A stretch of DNA of 64,000 nucleotides, taken from the NCBI GenBank assembly GCA_023055425.1, contig JALGPY010000001.1, positions 32,291,001 through 32,355,000 of the forward strand, in the 5' to 3' direction. The first letter of the stretch is position 1. Every line of letters starts with the position of its first letter. The position numbers and the translations under genes are program-made. Shown piece by piece: positions 10,490-21,636 of the stretch. The notes below the pieces were generated by a model. That model was not told where the DNA came from. It did no database searches and worked only from the letters and a program-made list of their open reading frames with translations. The DNA comes from Linanthus parryae (taxonomy: Eukaryota; Streptophyta; Magnoliopsida; Ericales; Polemoniaceae).

Positions 10490-10726
10490 CGTTATTAGCA
10501 CGCTCTACCGGAAGAGAAAATCTATCAAAAGAAAAGGTACAATGACTATTTTATTATGAATCTTGTCAAGAAAAATATGATCAAACGTAAATTTTAATTG
10601 TTCAATCTTGATTGTATCATCTCTTGCTTGAATCAAAGTTGATTCAAATCAACAATATATCGTATCAACAGTAAATCGTAACACATAAACTACGTTATGC
10701 TCTACGACCTGTGGCTCTGATAACAC
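10490..10726 (+). other. Copia A primer-binding region fused to leader of a B-type copia
   Basis: 10490-10510 holds the A primer-binding-like TTATTAGCACG and a short leader. From about 10665 the sequence (AACACATAAACTACG, then GTGGCTCTGATAACAC) matches the leader and primer-binding site seen beside the 5' LTR of copia B (34015-34052), read on the minus strand. The change of identity lies somewhere between 10560 and 10665 and marks a deletion junction. No gene here. Confidence 0.6.
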
Positions 10727-12133
10727 TGTAGGTTTTGCACATGGAATCGCAGCGGAAGAAGATAATTATTCCGTTCAAATCCCTCCAAGGATCACAAGTC
10801 AAGAACATATAACGATAGTAACGGATTATTATGTGTCTACCTTTGGGTTCTCCTGTGATGACTTCAAATGTGAATAATGTCACGCTCTCTACGGTTGATC
10901 CACGCCTAGGATAGAGAATTGGACCTCCCAACCTTCTTTTTCTAGCTAGAACGGAGGAAGGAGACAAAGGAATCACGCAACGAAGCAACAAAGGAGGAGC
11001 TCGGCCTCCCTTTGTTGGCCGACGGGTTTGGGGCGGCGGGTAAGGGGCGTTCGGCCTCTTGCCTTGCTTGCTCTCAACTCTTTTCTCTACTCTCCATATG
11101 TGTTATGAATAACATGTATTGAGAGGGAAGGAAGGAGTTCCTTTATATAGTCCAACTACTCCTAGTTGTTTCCATAAAGGGCCCAGTACTAATCCTATCC
11201 ATATATGGATCAGTATTATTTGCTAATTAGTCCTACTAAGTTAGCAACTTGTTGCAATATGATCCTTTTAATTAATCCTTATTAATTAAGTCCCTTTTCC
11301 AATTATACTCATATGGCGTGTGACCCCATAGGTTTCTACTAAATTGGTAGTAACTATTTACAAACACGAAGCGGTGTCTAGCAACACATCCATGCCACCC
11401 AATTAATAGAAATAGTCATCTTGACAAACCTTGTGATCTTATTATCGCATCCCTTTGCCACATTATCCGGATTGGACACGAGACATACAAGTCACACTCG
11501 TATATCCAATCCATATTTCTCGATCCTGGGAATATCCCTATCCATGCATATGACATCAATATCCTCATATTGATTCATATGAGTCTGGCCAGACATTCCA
11601 TAGGCGCCATCCCTCGAGTGGCCTCGGATATTTGCTCCCGTTATGTGGGAGGGGCAAATCCTATCTACATCACTCACCATCTCTAACCCTGCTTCCTATT
11701 GTGCCCAACATGCGCTTTTATAACTACCGAGTTACGGAGTAGCGTTTGATGTTGTCAAAGCATAATATTCCACAACTAGAGGATCTAGTGACTTCAAGTC
11801 TAAGGATGATAATATCCTATCACCGCGAGAAGCACTTGTGACTTTACATAACTTGTATGTAGCCTTCTCGGATTTGGGTCAATCCGGTATGTCATTACTC
11901 CTAATACATACCCATGTGTTGGATCGTGATACCTCCATATTATTACAACCCCATACTAGTCTATAGATGATCGTCCTGTTAACCATTATATTTGACTACA
12001 GATATTTAAGATAAACAACACGATTTGTAAATCTAAGGACTTCATTATATTAAATATCTCCATAAATAATACAATGATTATTCTAGCAAATTCATACTAA
12101 AACTAGATTGTCTCTAGGGCATCTATTCCAACA
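10727..12133 (-). repeat. B-family copia LTR (minus orientation), remnant
   Basis: On the plus strand it runs TGTAGG...TTCCAACA, 1,407 bp, and is related throughout to the two 1,429-bp LTRs of copia B. A primer-binding site (complement of CTCTGATAACAC) at 10715-10726 shows it was a 5' LTR. The internal part and 3' LTR of that element are gone. Its right edge interrupts the pol gene of gypsy D. Confidence 0.85.
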
Positions 12134-12979
12134 CACACACCCCAAGAACTTTCCTGAAGTCACTCCAAACGCACATTTCATCGGGTTCATCTTCAGCTGA
12201 AAGCTTCTGCATCTTTCAAATACTTTTCGCAGGTCTCCCAAATGGTCTGCTTCTTCTCTTGACTTGATAACCAATTCATCAACATAGAAATCTACTTCCT
12301 TATGCATCATATCATGGAAAAGAGCCATCATAGCTCGATGATAGGTTGCGCCCGCATTCTTAAGTCCAAAGGGCATAACTGTGTAGTTGAAGACCTCAAC
12401 TGGCGTGATGAACGCAGTTTTTCTCGCATCCTCAGGGTCCATCTTGATTTGGTTATATCCGCTGAAACCATCCATAAAACTGAACATCCGATGTCCTACG
12501 GTAGAGTCAATTAGCAAGTCGATATTTGGAAACGGGAAGTCGTCTTTTGGGCAGAACCGATTAAGATCCCTGAAATCCACACAGTTGCGAAGCTGTCCAT
12601 TCTTCTTGACCACTGGCACAATGTTGGCCAACCAGGTAGGATGATGATTTGGTTCGATGAATTTGGCATTCAGCAGCTTGACTATTTCTTCTTTGATCTT
12701 CACGTTGATCTCTAGTCTGAAGCTTCTCGCACTTTGCTTTACTGGCTTGGATCCCGGGACGACGTCCAACCTATGCATTGTTACTCCCGTGTCAAGGCTG
12801 GGAATTTCATCATACTCCCAAGAAAACACATCCTTGTATTTTGTTAGCAGCTGCAGCAATCTCGCTTCCTCTTCGCCTTTGAGGTCCGCGCTCAGAAAGA
12901 CAGGCCTTTTATTTTCTTCAGACGAACTTAGGAACACTTCTTTCAGTTCCTGTTTCTGTGGCTTTGTCTTGTCTTCCAT
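12134..12979 (-). pseudogene. Gypsy D reverse transcriptase (5' part), truncated
   Basis: About 280 residues of a Tat-like gypsy reverse transcriptase. Order: LLTKYKDVFSWEYDEIP, then HRLDVVPGSKPVKQ, FIEPNHHPTWLANIVPVVKK, NCVDFRDLNRFCPKDDFP, FMDGFSGYNQIKM (first catalytic Asp), TYHRAMMALFHDMM and VDFYVDELVIKSR. The catalytic YVDD box reads YVDE, which should abolish activity. The frame is cut after KFLG, where the B-type LTR begins at 12133, so the rest of RT, RNase H and integrase are absent. The upstream segment 12980-13252 links to protease but contains stops. Confidence 0.88.
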
Positions 12980-13252
12980 GAACTCGGGCGCTTATTTCAA
13001 CTTGTCTTCCGGCACATCCGACCTCACCTTGTCCTTCTCCGGTCCCTGCTCAAGTTGATTGATTTTCCCAGGGATATCCCCATGTTTGGATGGGGGTACC
13101 CCCGCGCTCCTTCATATGCGGTAACATTTCTTCCCATTGGAGTAGAAGCTTTCTATCTATTTGCGTTTGCTGTCGTGCTTCACCACCCTCTTTAGGGTGT
13201 ACACGTTCTTCTTCTCGTAAGCAACTTGTGGCACCTCTTCGCGTGCAGGCAC

Positions 13253-13974
13253 CTATTCTTTAGCATCTTCCCTTGTCACCATCACCCCTGCGGGTGAATG
13301 ATCCTTGTTGTCCTCCCATCGAGGCTGAGGAGTTGGGTTGAATGGCCCCGGTTTCTGTTCATCTGTCATTTCGGTGAACCACACTGCCTCGGTGAGATGC
13401 GCTTCATTCAGATTAAAGGGGTCCGTCGAGGCTGGTATCTCGACTACCCTAACATTCCATACGGCCTTCATCACTTGATGAGCTGTTGAGGGAACCGCGT
13501 CAAAGCGATGGATCCACGCCCGACCTATGATCATGTGATACGTCGTGTTTGCATCAATGACATAGAACTTGGAGGACACTTGATCTTCCCTATATGGAGA
13601 CATAGGAGAATCCAACCCACTGTCATCCTGGAGTCGCTTCCGAATCCCATCAGCGAGGATGGGCGCCTGACAATCTTCTTCTCAGGAACCCCTTCCAACT
13701 TCAAGGTGTTGAGTGAAACCACATTGACAGCCGTTCCTCCATCAACGAATGCCCTCTTGAACTCGACATCATTGATTACTGCTGTTACGTACAGAGGCTT
13801 CTGGTGGCTCGAGTCTGTCTTCTTGTCACCTTCATAGAAGGTCATTATCTTCTCTGTTGAGCGTAAGGCCCTGACAACTCTTCCATTGGAGACGACAATG
13901 TCCTCCTCGAAGTCCTCTGCTACCCTGAGGATCGCCTTTGCCATTTCTTTCCGGCACTTCTCCGAAAAGTTCAT
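13253..13974 (-). pseudogene. Gypsy D aspartic protease region, frameshifted
   Basis: Two overlapping frames together cover the retropepsin domain. The first (13974-13531) has AFVDGGTAVNVVSLNTL, where DGG takes the place of the DTG/DSG of other proteases; element C has the same form. The second (13615-13253) continues with FYVIDANTTYHMIIGRAWIH and an acidic tail up to TREDAKE. The shift lies near 13600. The protease processes Gag-Pol in intact elements. Confidence 0.8.
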
Positions 13975-14148
13975 ATCATCAAGAATTTTTTGAACCCGTG
14001 CGACCCCTTCATCCTGTCGGCACGCCAGTCCTCAGTGCCCATGCTGTAATGCTCCTCCTCATGGACTTCGGCTACGACAGGCAGCCCATGTTCGACGATC
14101 TCTTCGAGGTCCATGATTTTTTATCATAACTACCTCCTTGTCTTTCGT

Positions 14149-15684
14149 TTATTGCTCTGCATGGGCGGGGAGTGGATTATTACGCACGTCTTGCCTTTGG
14201 TCGTCGACACTCAGCTCTCTTTCCTTCATCTTTCTGCTCACAAGATGCATGAGCTTCTTGCAGTCACCTGTTGGGTGCATGAATTTGCCGTGGCACTCAC
14301 ACCACTTCGGGTCCCTTACCATCTCACTGGAGGGTGTCTTTTCAAGTGGATGTAGGACCCCATCTTTGCACCACTGCTTGCATAGGTCAATCACCTATTC
14401 AAGGGAGCATGGCAGAGGCAGGACATCTGAGGTTGAAACCTTGTGTTGTTTGTGTGGCGAAACTGTGTTGACTTCAGCTTCGCGTCCCCTCTTGTAGCTA
14501 AACCTCTTGAAAGTCGGTCCTCCTGGAGATCGCTCAGGAGTATGTTTCTTATTTTGCCTCTCGACTATGGGCTCTATGTTCTTGGTACATTCGATTAACT
14601 TCGACAAAGTAGGCATTTGCAGGTTAATCAACATATCCTTGTATTCGTCTCGCATCCCTTAGAGACATATCTCTATGAGTCGGCTTTCGAGCGAATTTGC
14701 TCTGAACTTTTTGATGAATGTAACTCCATCCTCGTCGCGCTTCTGGTACATACGCGACAAGTGGATCATCGTAACCTTCTCCTCCATTTTGAAGAACTTG
14801 GTATAAAACTTCTTAACCATGTCATCCCAGGTCTTGATAGAGCCAGCCTCCAGCGTCCTGTACCATTTATACGCGACGTTTCCCAAAGACTTTGGGAACT
14901 CACGCATCAGCAGGTTGGAGTCGATCCCGTGCGGCCCCATCACATCGATGAAGCGCATGACGTGCTCCTGGGCATTCCCATTGACATCGTCAAATTTACC
15001 CCACTTAGGGGCCTTGTACCCTGCGGGGTTGGGCATCAAATAGATCTCCCGCGGGATAGGAGGTGCATTGTCAACTTTTGGGATGATGGTGCCTGTAAAA
15101 CATTGGTTGGCCAGAAAGTTATCTATACGCTGCTCCAAAGCCGTCATGCTTGTTGATGCACTTCCTCCCACAACAGGAGGGAGGATTGCAGCTGGTGGAG
15201 ACACATACGCATTAGTTGGATTGGGGGTGTAAGCTACATTGCTTACGGTTGCAGGTGGGGAAAGCAAGGGATATTGTGATTGGATGTTGAAGGGAATACC
15301 CGGGAGTTGGGGAACAGGTGTGATAAGGGACGGCTGAGCAGTTTGTCCCTGAGTAGGAGGTGGCTGAACCACTGCTGGTGGGCTTTGCAAGTTTGGATTA
15401 GGTGGTGTAGGCGTTACCTCCGTTCCCTGGGAAACAGGGGTTCCGGTACCCTGAGAGATAGCGGCTCCCAGTGCCAGAGTCTGGGAAAGAGATCCCAAAA
15501 AGGACATTATCTAGGCCATCTGTGCATATTGAGCCTGGAGGGCTTTCGCCTGGCTCTCGAGAGTGGCGTTCAAAGTCTCCAAGGTTGGAGTACTGCCGAT
15601 AGCCGTGGAATTGTGACAGGTTTCCTCCCCTGAGGTGGTCTCGGTTGAGGGAGATCTGTTGCTGACATCTTCATCATGAGACAT
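14149..15684 (-). pseudogene. Gypsy D gag, with premature stops
   Basis: One frame from ATG 15684 (MSHDEDVSNRSPSTE) to 14149, broken by stops near 15508, 14656 and 14395. The retrotransposon Gag domain is clear: EIYLMPNPAGYKAPKWGKF, EHVMRFIDVMGPHG, REFPKSLGNVAYKWYRTL and WDDMVKKFYTKFFKM. A Tat-type zinc knuckle (CECHGKFMHPTGDC) lies near 14270-14310. Compared with element C, the first two stops replace Gln codons (CAG or CAA to TAG or TAA). A short deletion removes the residues between SLE and RLIEICL. Pro/Gln-rich sequence precedes the Gag domain. Confidence 0.85.
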
Positions 15685-15724
15685 GGCTGCTTGCAGGAGT
15701 AAGTTTCACGTTGGGTTCACCAAA

Positions 15725-16334
15725 TGTGTACAGAGGAATCCTTTGAGTAAGATTCAACGTACACCAAGAGCAGAGAATGAGAAACACATGAGGTATAGGG
15801 TAGTGAGTTGGGAGAGAGTAAGATAGTAGCAACTATATGAGAGAGAGACATAGTTTTGGCAGAGCTTCTGCGTAGATCAGGTGATTAGTCTTATGTAAGG
15901 AAGGGTTAACGATCCTATATATAGTGGAGAATATGACCATTGTAGTGGGTTAATGCGTCCATTAATGACGGCGTAATTACCTTAACCAAAACGGCACGTT
16001 CGTCCGCATATATAGGGACCGTTACGCACTTCGTCCGCGTATACCGGAACCGTTATGAGGTTGACCAGGTTTATGGATCTCGTGACCATAAATCTATCAA
16101 AGCAGTTACTATAGATCGCGCGCGGGCTTGGTTGTCGCTCGTGCGCGACGGAACTTACTCTAGCCTCCAAACCACTAAGTCCCTACAAGTCCCGTGTTGG
16201 TACGCGAGGGCCCTGTCTCGCAGTCCCCACGTGGATCAGCGCGGGTGGTGATCTAGTGTATGTGGAGCACAACTGGGTGTGCTAGATGATTGCCACGTGG
16301 CTGTGATCTGTCTGTCTGTAAAGCACTATCTACA
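15725..16334 (-). repeat. Gypsy D 5' LTR
   Basis: 610-bp LTR (minus: TGTAGATAGTGC...CTGTACACA) with a TATA box (complement of TATATATAG near 15920). It is strongly similar to the LTRs of element C at 20858-21453 and 39572-40179. Confidence 0.88.
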
Positions 16335-17045
16335 CCTTGCAAATCTCATCATATGAGAATTTTTGAGATGGTAATCCTCTTACCAAGTCCTTTGAGATGA
16401 TTTTATTCAAGGTGTGTATGCTAATATGCCCAAGCTTTCTATGCCAAAGATTTGAATCTTCCTTCAAGGCCTTGAGGCACTTCAACTTGTCACCTGCAAT
16501 ACTGTTAGTACATATAGCATATAGATTGTATGATCTAGGAGCCGTGAGTATGCAATTTCCAGATTTCTCATCTTGCACAACACATTTCTCCTTGTCAAAT
16601 ACAGCTTTATAACATTTATTACATAACTGAGAAATACTAAGCAAATTATATTTAAGTCCATCCACAAGATAAACATCAGAGATAGAGTTGGTAGAACCAT
16701 TACCAATACTACCTATACCAATAATATTGCACTTTGCCTTGTCACCAGGTGTAATTTTCCCTCCAGATTTCTCTGTGACCTCAGTAAAAAGAGAATTCTT
16801 TCCACTCATATGTCTGGAACAACCACTGTCTAATATCCATTTTTGATCCTTCAAGGCCTTGGTGACATCCTGCAAAAATAAATCATTGACTCAAAAGGCT
16901 GTTAGACCAAGTGCAGAACTTTGAGTCATACTCAGAATTAGGCATGTTTGGTGGTCTAATTCCTTTTGGGACCCAAATCTGCTTAAACTGTCCCTTAAGC
17001 TGATAAGGATAAGTGTTCCTCAGAATATGCTTAACCCTTGATTTC
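16335..17045 (-). pseudogene. Sirevirus-like copia fragment: protease and GAG-pre-integrase (second copy)
   Basis: Minus strand. The frame 16875-16330 reads KWILDSGCSRHMSG (protease active site DSG), then YLVDGLKYNLLSISQLC and LWHRKLGHISIHTLNKI (GAG-pre-integrase with HxxxxH). Before it is KQIWVPKGIRPPNMPNSEYD, typical of the spacer after the zinc knuckle in Sireviruses. The same segment occurs in element E at 40185-40600 and 20580-20857, so this is a partial duplicate of that family. It ends at 16335 where gypsy D was inserted. Confidence 0.8.
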
Positions 17046-17472
17046 TGCTTAACCCTTTTTGGTTGTAGCAGCAACATGCTTAACCCTTGATTTCTTCTCA
17101 GCAGGCTTATCCTTCTCTGGTTCTTCTTCAGCAGATTTCTTCTTCTCAACATCAGCAGACTTCTTTTTGCCTTCCTTAACAGACTTCCCTTTTTCTTCTT
17201 CATTTGGTTTTTTCTTGTCTCCCCCTTTCTTCTTGTCTAACCTAGACTGATCATCACCCTGTACTTCTGTCTCCTTTTTGTGGATCAACACTTGAATCTT
17301 CATCCCCTTTCTCTGTTTTGATCTTCTTTGCAGGAGGTGAAGCTTCATGCAAACTCTGTGTCCCTTCTGAATCCGAGTCAGAAATTATGATCTTCTCCTT
17401 CTAGTTGGCCCTCTTCTTAGATCTAGCAGAAGGCTTACCCTGTTGTTGAATCCTGACTGATTTGCGCTCCAT
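17046..17472 (-). pseudogene. Lys-rich reading frame of uncertain origin fused to copia fragment
   Basis: From ATG 17472 (MERKSVRIQQQGKPSARSKK), preceded by a pyrimidine-rich leader with AACCCTAATT. An in-frame stop occurs after about 27 residues, then the frame shifts. The body is highly charged with repeated KKKSAEE-like and SRVKH units; the SRVKH coding unit is duplicated at 17030-17095. It runs directly into the spacer of the copia protease region, so it is a chimera. It might be a remnant of the third, envelope-like ORF that some Sireviruses carry after pol, or a captured host gene. I cannot decide between them. Confidence 0.4.
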
Positions 17473-17920
17473 TTTGGAATTAGGGTTTTGAGAGAAGATT
17501 GAGATTGGAAGAGAGAGAGCAGAGAAACGTAGAAGACTGAGATAGAATGAAGATAATAGAGAGAAAAGCCCTGACTTTCAGCTTAGTAGGTTGAGAAAGA
17601 GAGTTTAAAAAGGACTCTTCTAAAATCCACATGCAAAACATATCTAGAAGATATTTTAGGATATTTTAGAAAATTCTCTGAGTAATTAAAACATTATACA
17701 ATTAGCTAAAAAGATAATATATAATATTTGGTGATCCATTTATTTAACAAGTAAACTACACCGATGTTTCAAGACCTTGGAGAACAATCTCAATGCCTTG
17801 AGTTTTTCTGCAATTTTAGAAATTTCAAAGCTTTGAACTATACTTTCAAGACTTTGGAAAGTATAATCTCAAGGCTTTGAGATTTCAATAAATAATCACA
17901 AGTAAGCACTAATACTCCCC
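17473..17920 (-). other. Noncoding 3' region of copia E
   Basis: AT-rich stretch downstream (minus) of the E pol stop. It starts with a purine tract (GGGGGAGTATTAG at 17911-17923), then holds several CTCAAGGCCTTGAG-like palindromes (17770-17885), then a TC-rich leader-like segment at 17490-17590. No gene is supported. Confidence 0.6.
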
Positions 17921-20857
17921 CTAAACCAATGCATCCTTGTTTAACATTCCCAGTTCAAGCCTTAGGGATGCAAACCTATCAACTGGCAAAGGTTTAGTGA
18001 AAATATCAGCAATCTGCATGATAGTAGAAATAAAAGATAGAACAACATCACCTTTTTCTGCATGATCTCTAAGGGAATGATGCCTTACATCTATGTGCTT
18101 AGTTCTTGAGTGATGTACAGGATTCTTAGAGATTGAAATGACACTTGTATTGTCACAATTAATAGGCACATTTCTGAAATCATATCCAAGATCTCTAAGC
18201 TTTTGAGCAATCCACAACACTTGTGAGCAGCAAGCTCCAGCTGCAATATACTCAACTTTTGCAGTTGATAATGCTACAGAGTTTTGCTTCTTGGAATGCC
18301 AACTAATTAGTGAGGAACCAAGAAACTAACAACATCCATAAGTACTCTTCCTATCACTTTGTATCCTCCAAAATCTGCATATGAATATCCACTCAACATA
18401 AAGTTAGATCTCCTTGGATACCAAATCCCCAAGTCTTTGGTTCCATTAAAATATCTAAAAATCCTCTTAACAGCAGTTAAATGACTTTCCTTAGGATATG
18501 CTTGAAATCTTGCACACATGCGAACACTAAACATAATATCAGGTCTACTAGCAGTTAAGTACAGAAGTGATCCAATCATACCTCTATACTCCTTTTGATT
18601 TACACTCTTACCATTTGAATCCTTGTCTAAGGATAGTGAAGAACTCATAGGAGTTTTGAGTGCCTTGGACTGTGCCATATTGTACTTGTTCAACAAGTCC
18701 TTGGTATATTTTCCTTGATGTACAAAGATTCCTTTCTTCATTTGTAAAACATCAAGTCCAAGAAAGAAATTCAGCTCTCCCATTAAGCTCATCTCAAACT
18801 TCCTGCACATTAGACTAGAGAACTCTTTTGAAAGAGCATCATTAGTAGCACCAAATAGAATATCATCTACATAGATCTGAACTACTAAAAAGTCAGTTTC
18901 ATGATGTTTAATGAAAATAGTTTTATCTACTAGACCTCTCTTGAAATTATTGTCAAGTAAAAACTTTGAGAGTCTTTCATACCAAGCCCTTGGAGCTTGT
19001 TTTAAGCCATAAAGAGCTTTGTATAATTTGTAAATATGATAAGGGAAGTTTTCATCTTCAAAACCAGGAGGTTGAGCTACAAAAACATCTTCTTGTAAAT
19101 AACCATTCAGAAAAGTACATTTGACATCCATTTGATAAAGCTTTTTGTGTTTGTGAGATGCAAATGCAAGAAGTATTCTAATAGCTTCTAACCTGGCAAC
19201 AGGAGAAAATGTATCCTCATAGTCTATACCTTCTTCTTGATTGCATCCTTGTGCCACATGTCTGGATTTGTTTCTCACCACTTTGCCATTCTCATCAAGA
19301 TTATTTCTGAACACCCATCTGGTTCCAATAACTGATTGCTCTTTTGGTCTAGGAACCAGATTCCATACCTTGTTTCTTTCAAATTCATTCAGCTCACTTT
19401 GCATTGCAGTGATCCAATTAGCATCTTCTAGTGCTTCTTTTGCATTCTTGGGCTCAATCAGTGATACAAAAGCATTAAAAGCACATAAGTTCTTCAACTG
19501 TCCTCTTGTCTGAGTTCCAGTAGTTGGATCAGATATGATATTGTCAGCTGGATGGTCTGCAAGATACTTAAACTTATTCCTTGGTGTCCAGTAATATGTT
19601 CCTTCAAGGCTTTGAGTTATTGAATCAGTAGAAGGAGCATCATAGAAAGTTTTAGTTTCAGTTTCATGGATTTGAGATTTTTGCTCTGCAGGAGGTTCAA
19701 GGCCTTGAGATTCTACTGACTGATTCTGTACTTTAGTTTTACCTTTGTCTTCTTTCACAATGTCATCATCAGCCTCATGCTTGTTCAAATTAAGATCTGC
19801 AAAACTTTCACTCAAAGAATCCTTAGTACTTTCATCAAAAAACACATGAGTGCTCTCTTCCACAATCTTGGTTTTGCTATTGAAAATTCTATAAGCTTTG
19901 CTAGCTTGAGAATATCCAAGAAATACACCTTCATCACTTTCAACATCAACCTTATCAAAATTGTCTTTACCATTATTATGCACAAAACAAGTACAACCAA
20001 AAGGTTTGAAATAAGAGACACTAGGCTTCCTGCCTTTAAACAGTTCATAAGGAGTCTTTTTCAAAATAGGCCTGATCAAACATCTATTAAGCACATAATT
20101 GGCAGTATTAACAGCTTCTCCCCACAAATACTTTGTCAAATTACTTTCAAGTAGCATGGTTCTAGACATATCCTCAAGTGTTCTATTTTTCCTCTCAACT
20201 ACTCCGTTTTGCTGAGGGATTCTAGGTGCAGAGAAGTTGTGTGATATGCCATGCTTTGCACAAAATAAATCACAGTCAAGATGATCAAATTCCCTACCAT
20301 GATCACTTCTAATAGATGCAACATGCAAGTTTTTCAAAGTTTGAAGCTCTTTGCACAGTCTAGAAAATTCAGATTAAGCTTCAGTTTTGTCTCTAATAAG
20401 CATAACCCATGTAAATATAGAATAATCATCTACTACAACAAGCATATACCTCTTACCTTTTGGAGTTTGAACTCTCATAGGACCACACACGTCCATATGC
20501 ATAATTTCTAAGGGTCTAGAAGTACTTACAATTTTTTTTGGCTTGAATGAGCTTCTTGTTTGTTTACCTTGTACACATGCCTTGCAAATCTCATCATCTG
20601 AGAATTTTTGTGATGGTAATCCTCTTACCAAGTCCTTTGAGATGAGTTTATTCAAGGTGTGTATGTTAATATGCCCAAGCTTTCTATGCTAAAGCTTTGA
20701 ATGTTCCTTCAAGGCCTTGAGGCACTTCAACTTGTCAACTGCAATACTGTTAGTACTCATAGCATATTAATTGTATGATCTAGGAGCAGTGAGTATGCAA
20801 TTTACAGATTTCTCATCTTGCACAACACATTTCTGTTGTCAAATACAGCTTTATAAC
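17921..20857 (-). pseudogene. Sirevirus-like copia E: integrase, reverse transcriptase, RNase H
   Basis: Minus strand pol. 20655-20374 is GAG-pre-integrase and integrase start (LVRGLPSQKF, CKACVQGKQTRSSFKPK, MHMDVCGPM, VVVDDYS). An in-frame stop follows TEA near 20375. The same frame then continues 20337-18307 with SIRSDHGREFDH and PQQNGVVERKNRTL (integrase DDE), NKVWNLVPRP, YQMDVKCTFLNGYLQEDVF (first RT Asp) and IYVDDILFGATN (catalytic box). RNase H is split by a frameshift near 18300, continuing at 18220-17921 (KNPVHHSRTKHIDVRHH, IADIFTKPLP). The 5' half lies at 40185-41245 and 51548-51984 because elements C and G interrupted it. Confidence 0.88.
20853..20857. repeat. Target-site duplication of gypsy C, left copy
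   Basis: ATAAC before the LTR. The same ATAAC is at 40180-40184 after the right LTR. Joining the flanks restores the copia E sequence seen intact at 16600-16640. Confidence 0.85.
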
Positions 20858-21453
20858 TGTAGATACTGCTTTCATCGCCACGTGGCATCCATCCAACACA
20901 CCTAGCTGTGCTCCATCCACACCAGATCACCACCCGTGCTGATCCACGTGGGGGCTAAGAGACAGAGCCCCCGCGCACCATAACACGGGACTTGTAGGGA
21001 CTTAGTGGTTTGGAGGCTAGGGTCAGGCCCGTCGCGCGCATGCTGACTACCAAGCCTGTGTGCGACCTCTGGTAACTGACTGAGAGATCCTAGGCTTACG
21101 TGTCCCATTAATGCGATTGATCTCATAAAGGTATCCGATACATGCGGGCAGATGCGTAACGGTTCCTATATACACGGTCGAACGTGCCGTTGGGGGTTCT
21201 ACCATTAAGCCGCCATTTATGGTGCACTAAACCCCCCAACGGTCACTTCCCCACTATATATAGGATCGTTAGCTCTCCGTTGCGACACAAGACACATAAG
21301 ACACATTGGTCCAGTGCCATCGCTTACTGTCTCTCTCTCACAAACAGCTACCAGTGCTTACTCTCTCCCTACACACACCCTACAACTCTCCGTGTTCTTG
21401 TTCCCTACTTGAGGTGTACACTTGGAGATCTCTCGAGGATTTCCTTGTACACA
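20858..21453 (+). repeat. Gypsy C 5' LTR
   Basis: 596 bp, with TATA box (TATATATA near 21255) and a CT-rich leader. It is followed by the primer-binding region TTTTGGTGAACCCGACGTG at 21454-21472. Confidence 0.9.
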
Positions 21454-21636
21454 TTTTGGTGAACCCGACGTGAACATCCACCTTCAAGAACCTCAAATTT
21501 TCCCTTAATTTCTTCGGACCAGGCCATTCGTCACGGAGACCAGTCTCCCTCCCATGAGGAGACCTCAGGAGAGGACGGAGTGCTCGAAACCTCGCCCAAC
21601 ACTCGGGTTTCGGTTGTCGCTGAGGGATAACCCTCC

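Larger units (their letters stand above)
12134..16334 (-). mobile_element. Tat-like Ty3/gypsy element D, decayed and 3'-truncated
   Basis: Read on the minus strand: 5' LTR 15725-16334, primer-binding region (TTTGGTGAACCCAACGTG), gag, protease, and the start of reverse transcriptase, cut at 12133 by a B-type LTR. Its LTR and Gag are close relatives of element C, so C and D belong to one family group, with D carrying the pol that C lacks. Several Gln-to-stop changes and at least one frameshift make it inactive. It is inserted in a Sirevirus-like copia: the flank CCTTGCAAATCTCATCAT resumes at 16335, as in the intact copy near 20579. Confidence 0.85.
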
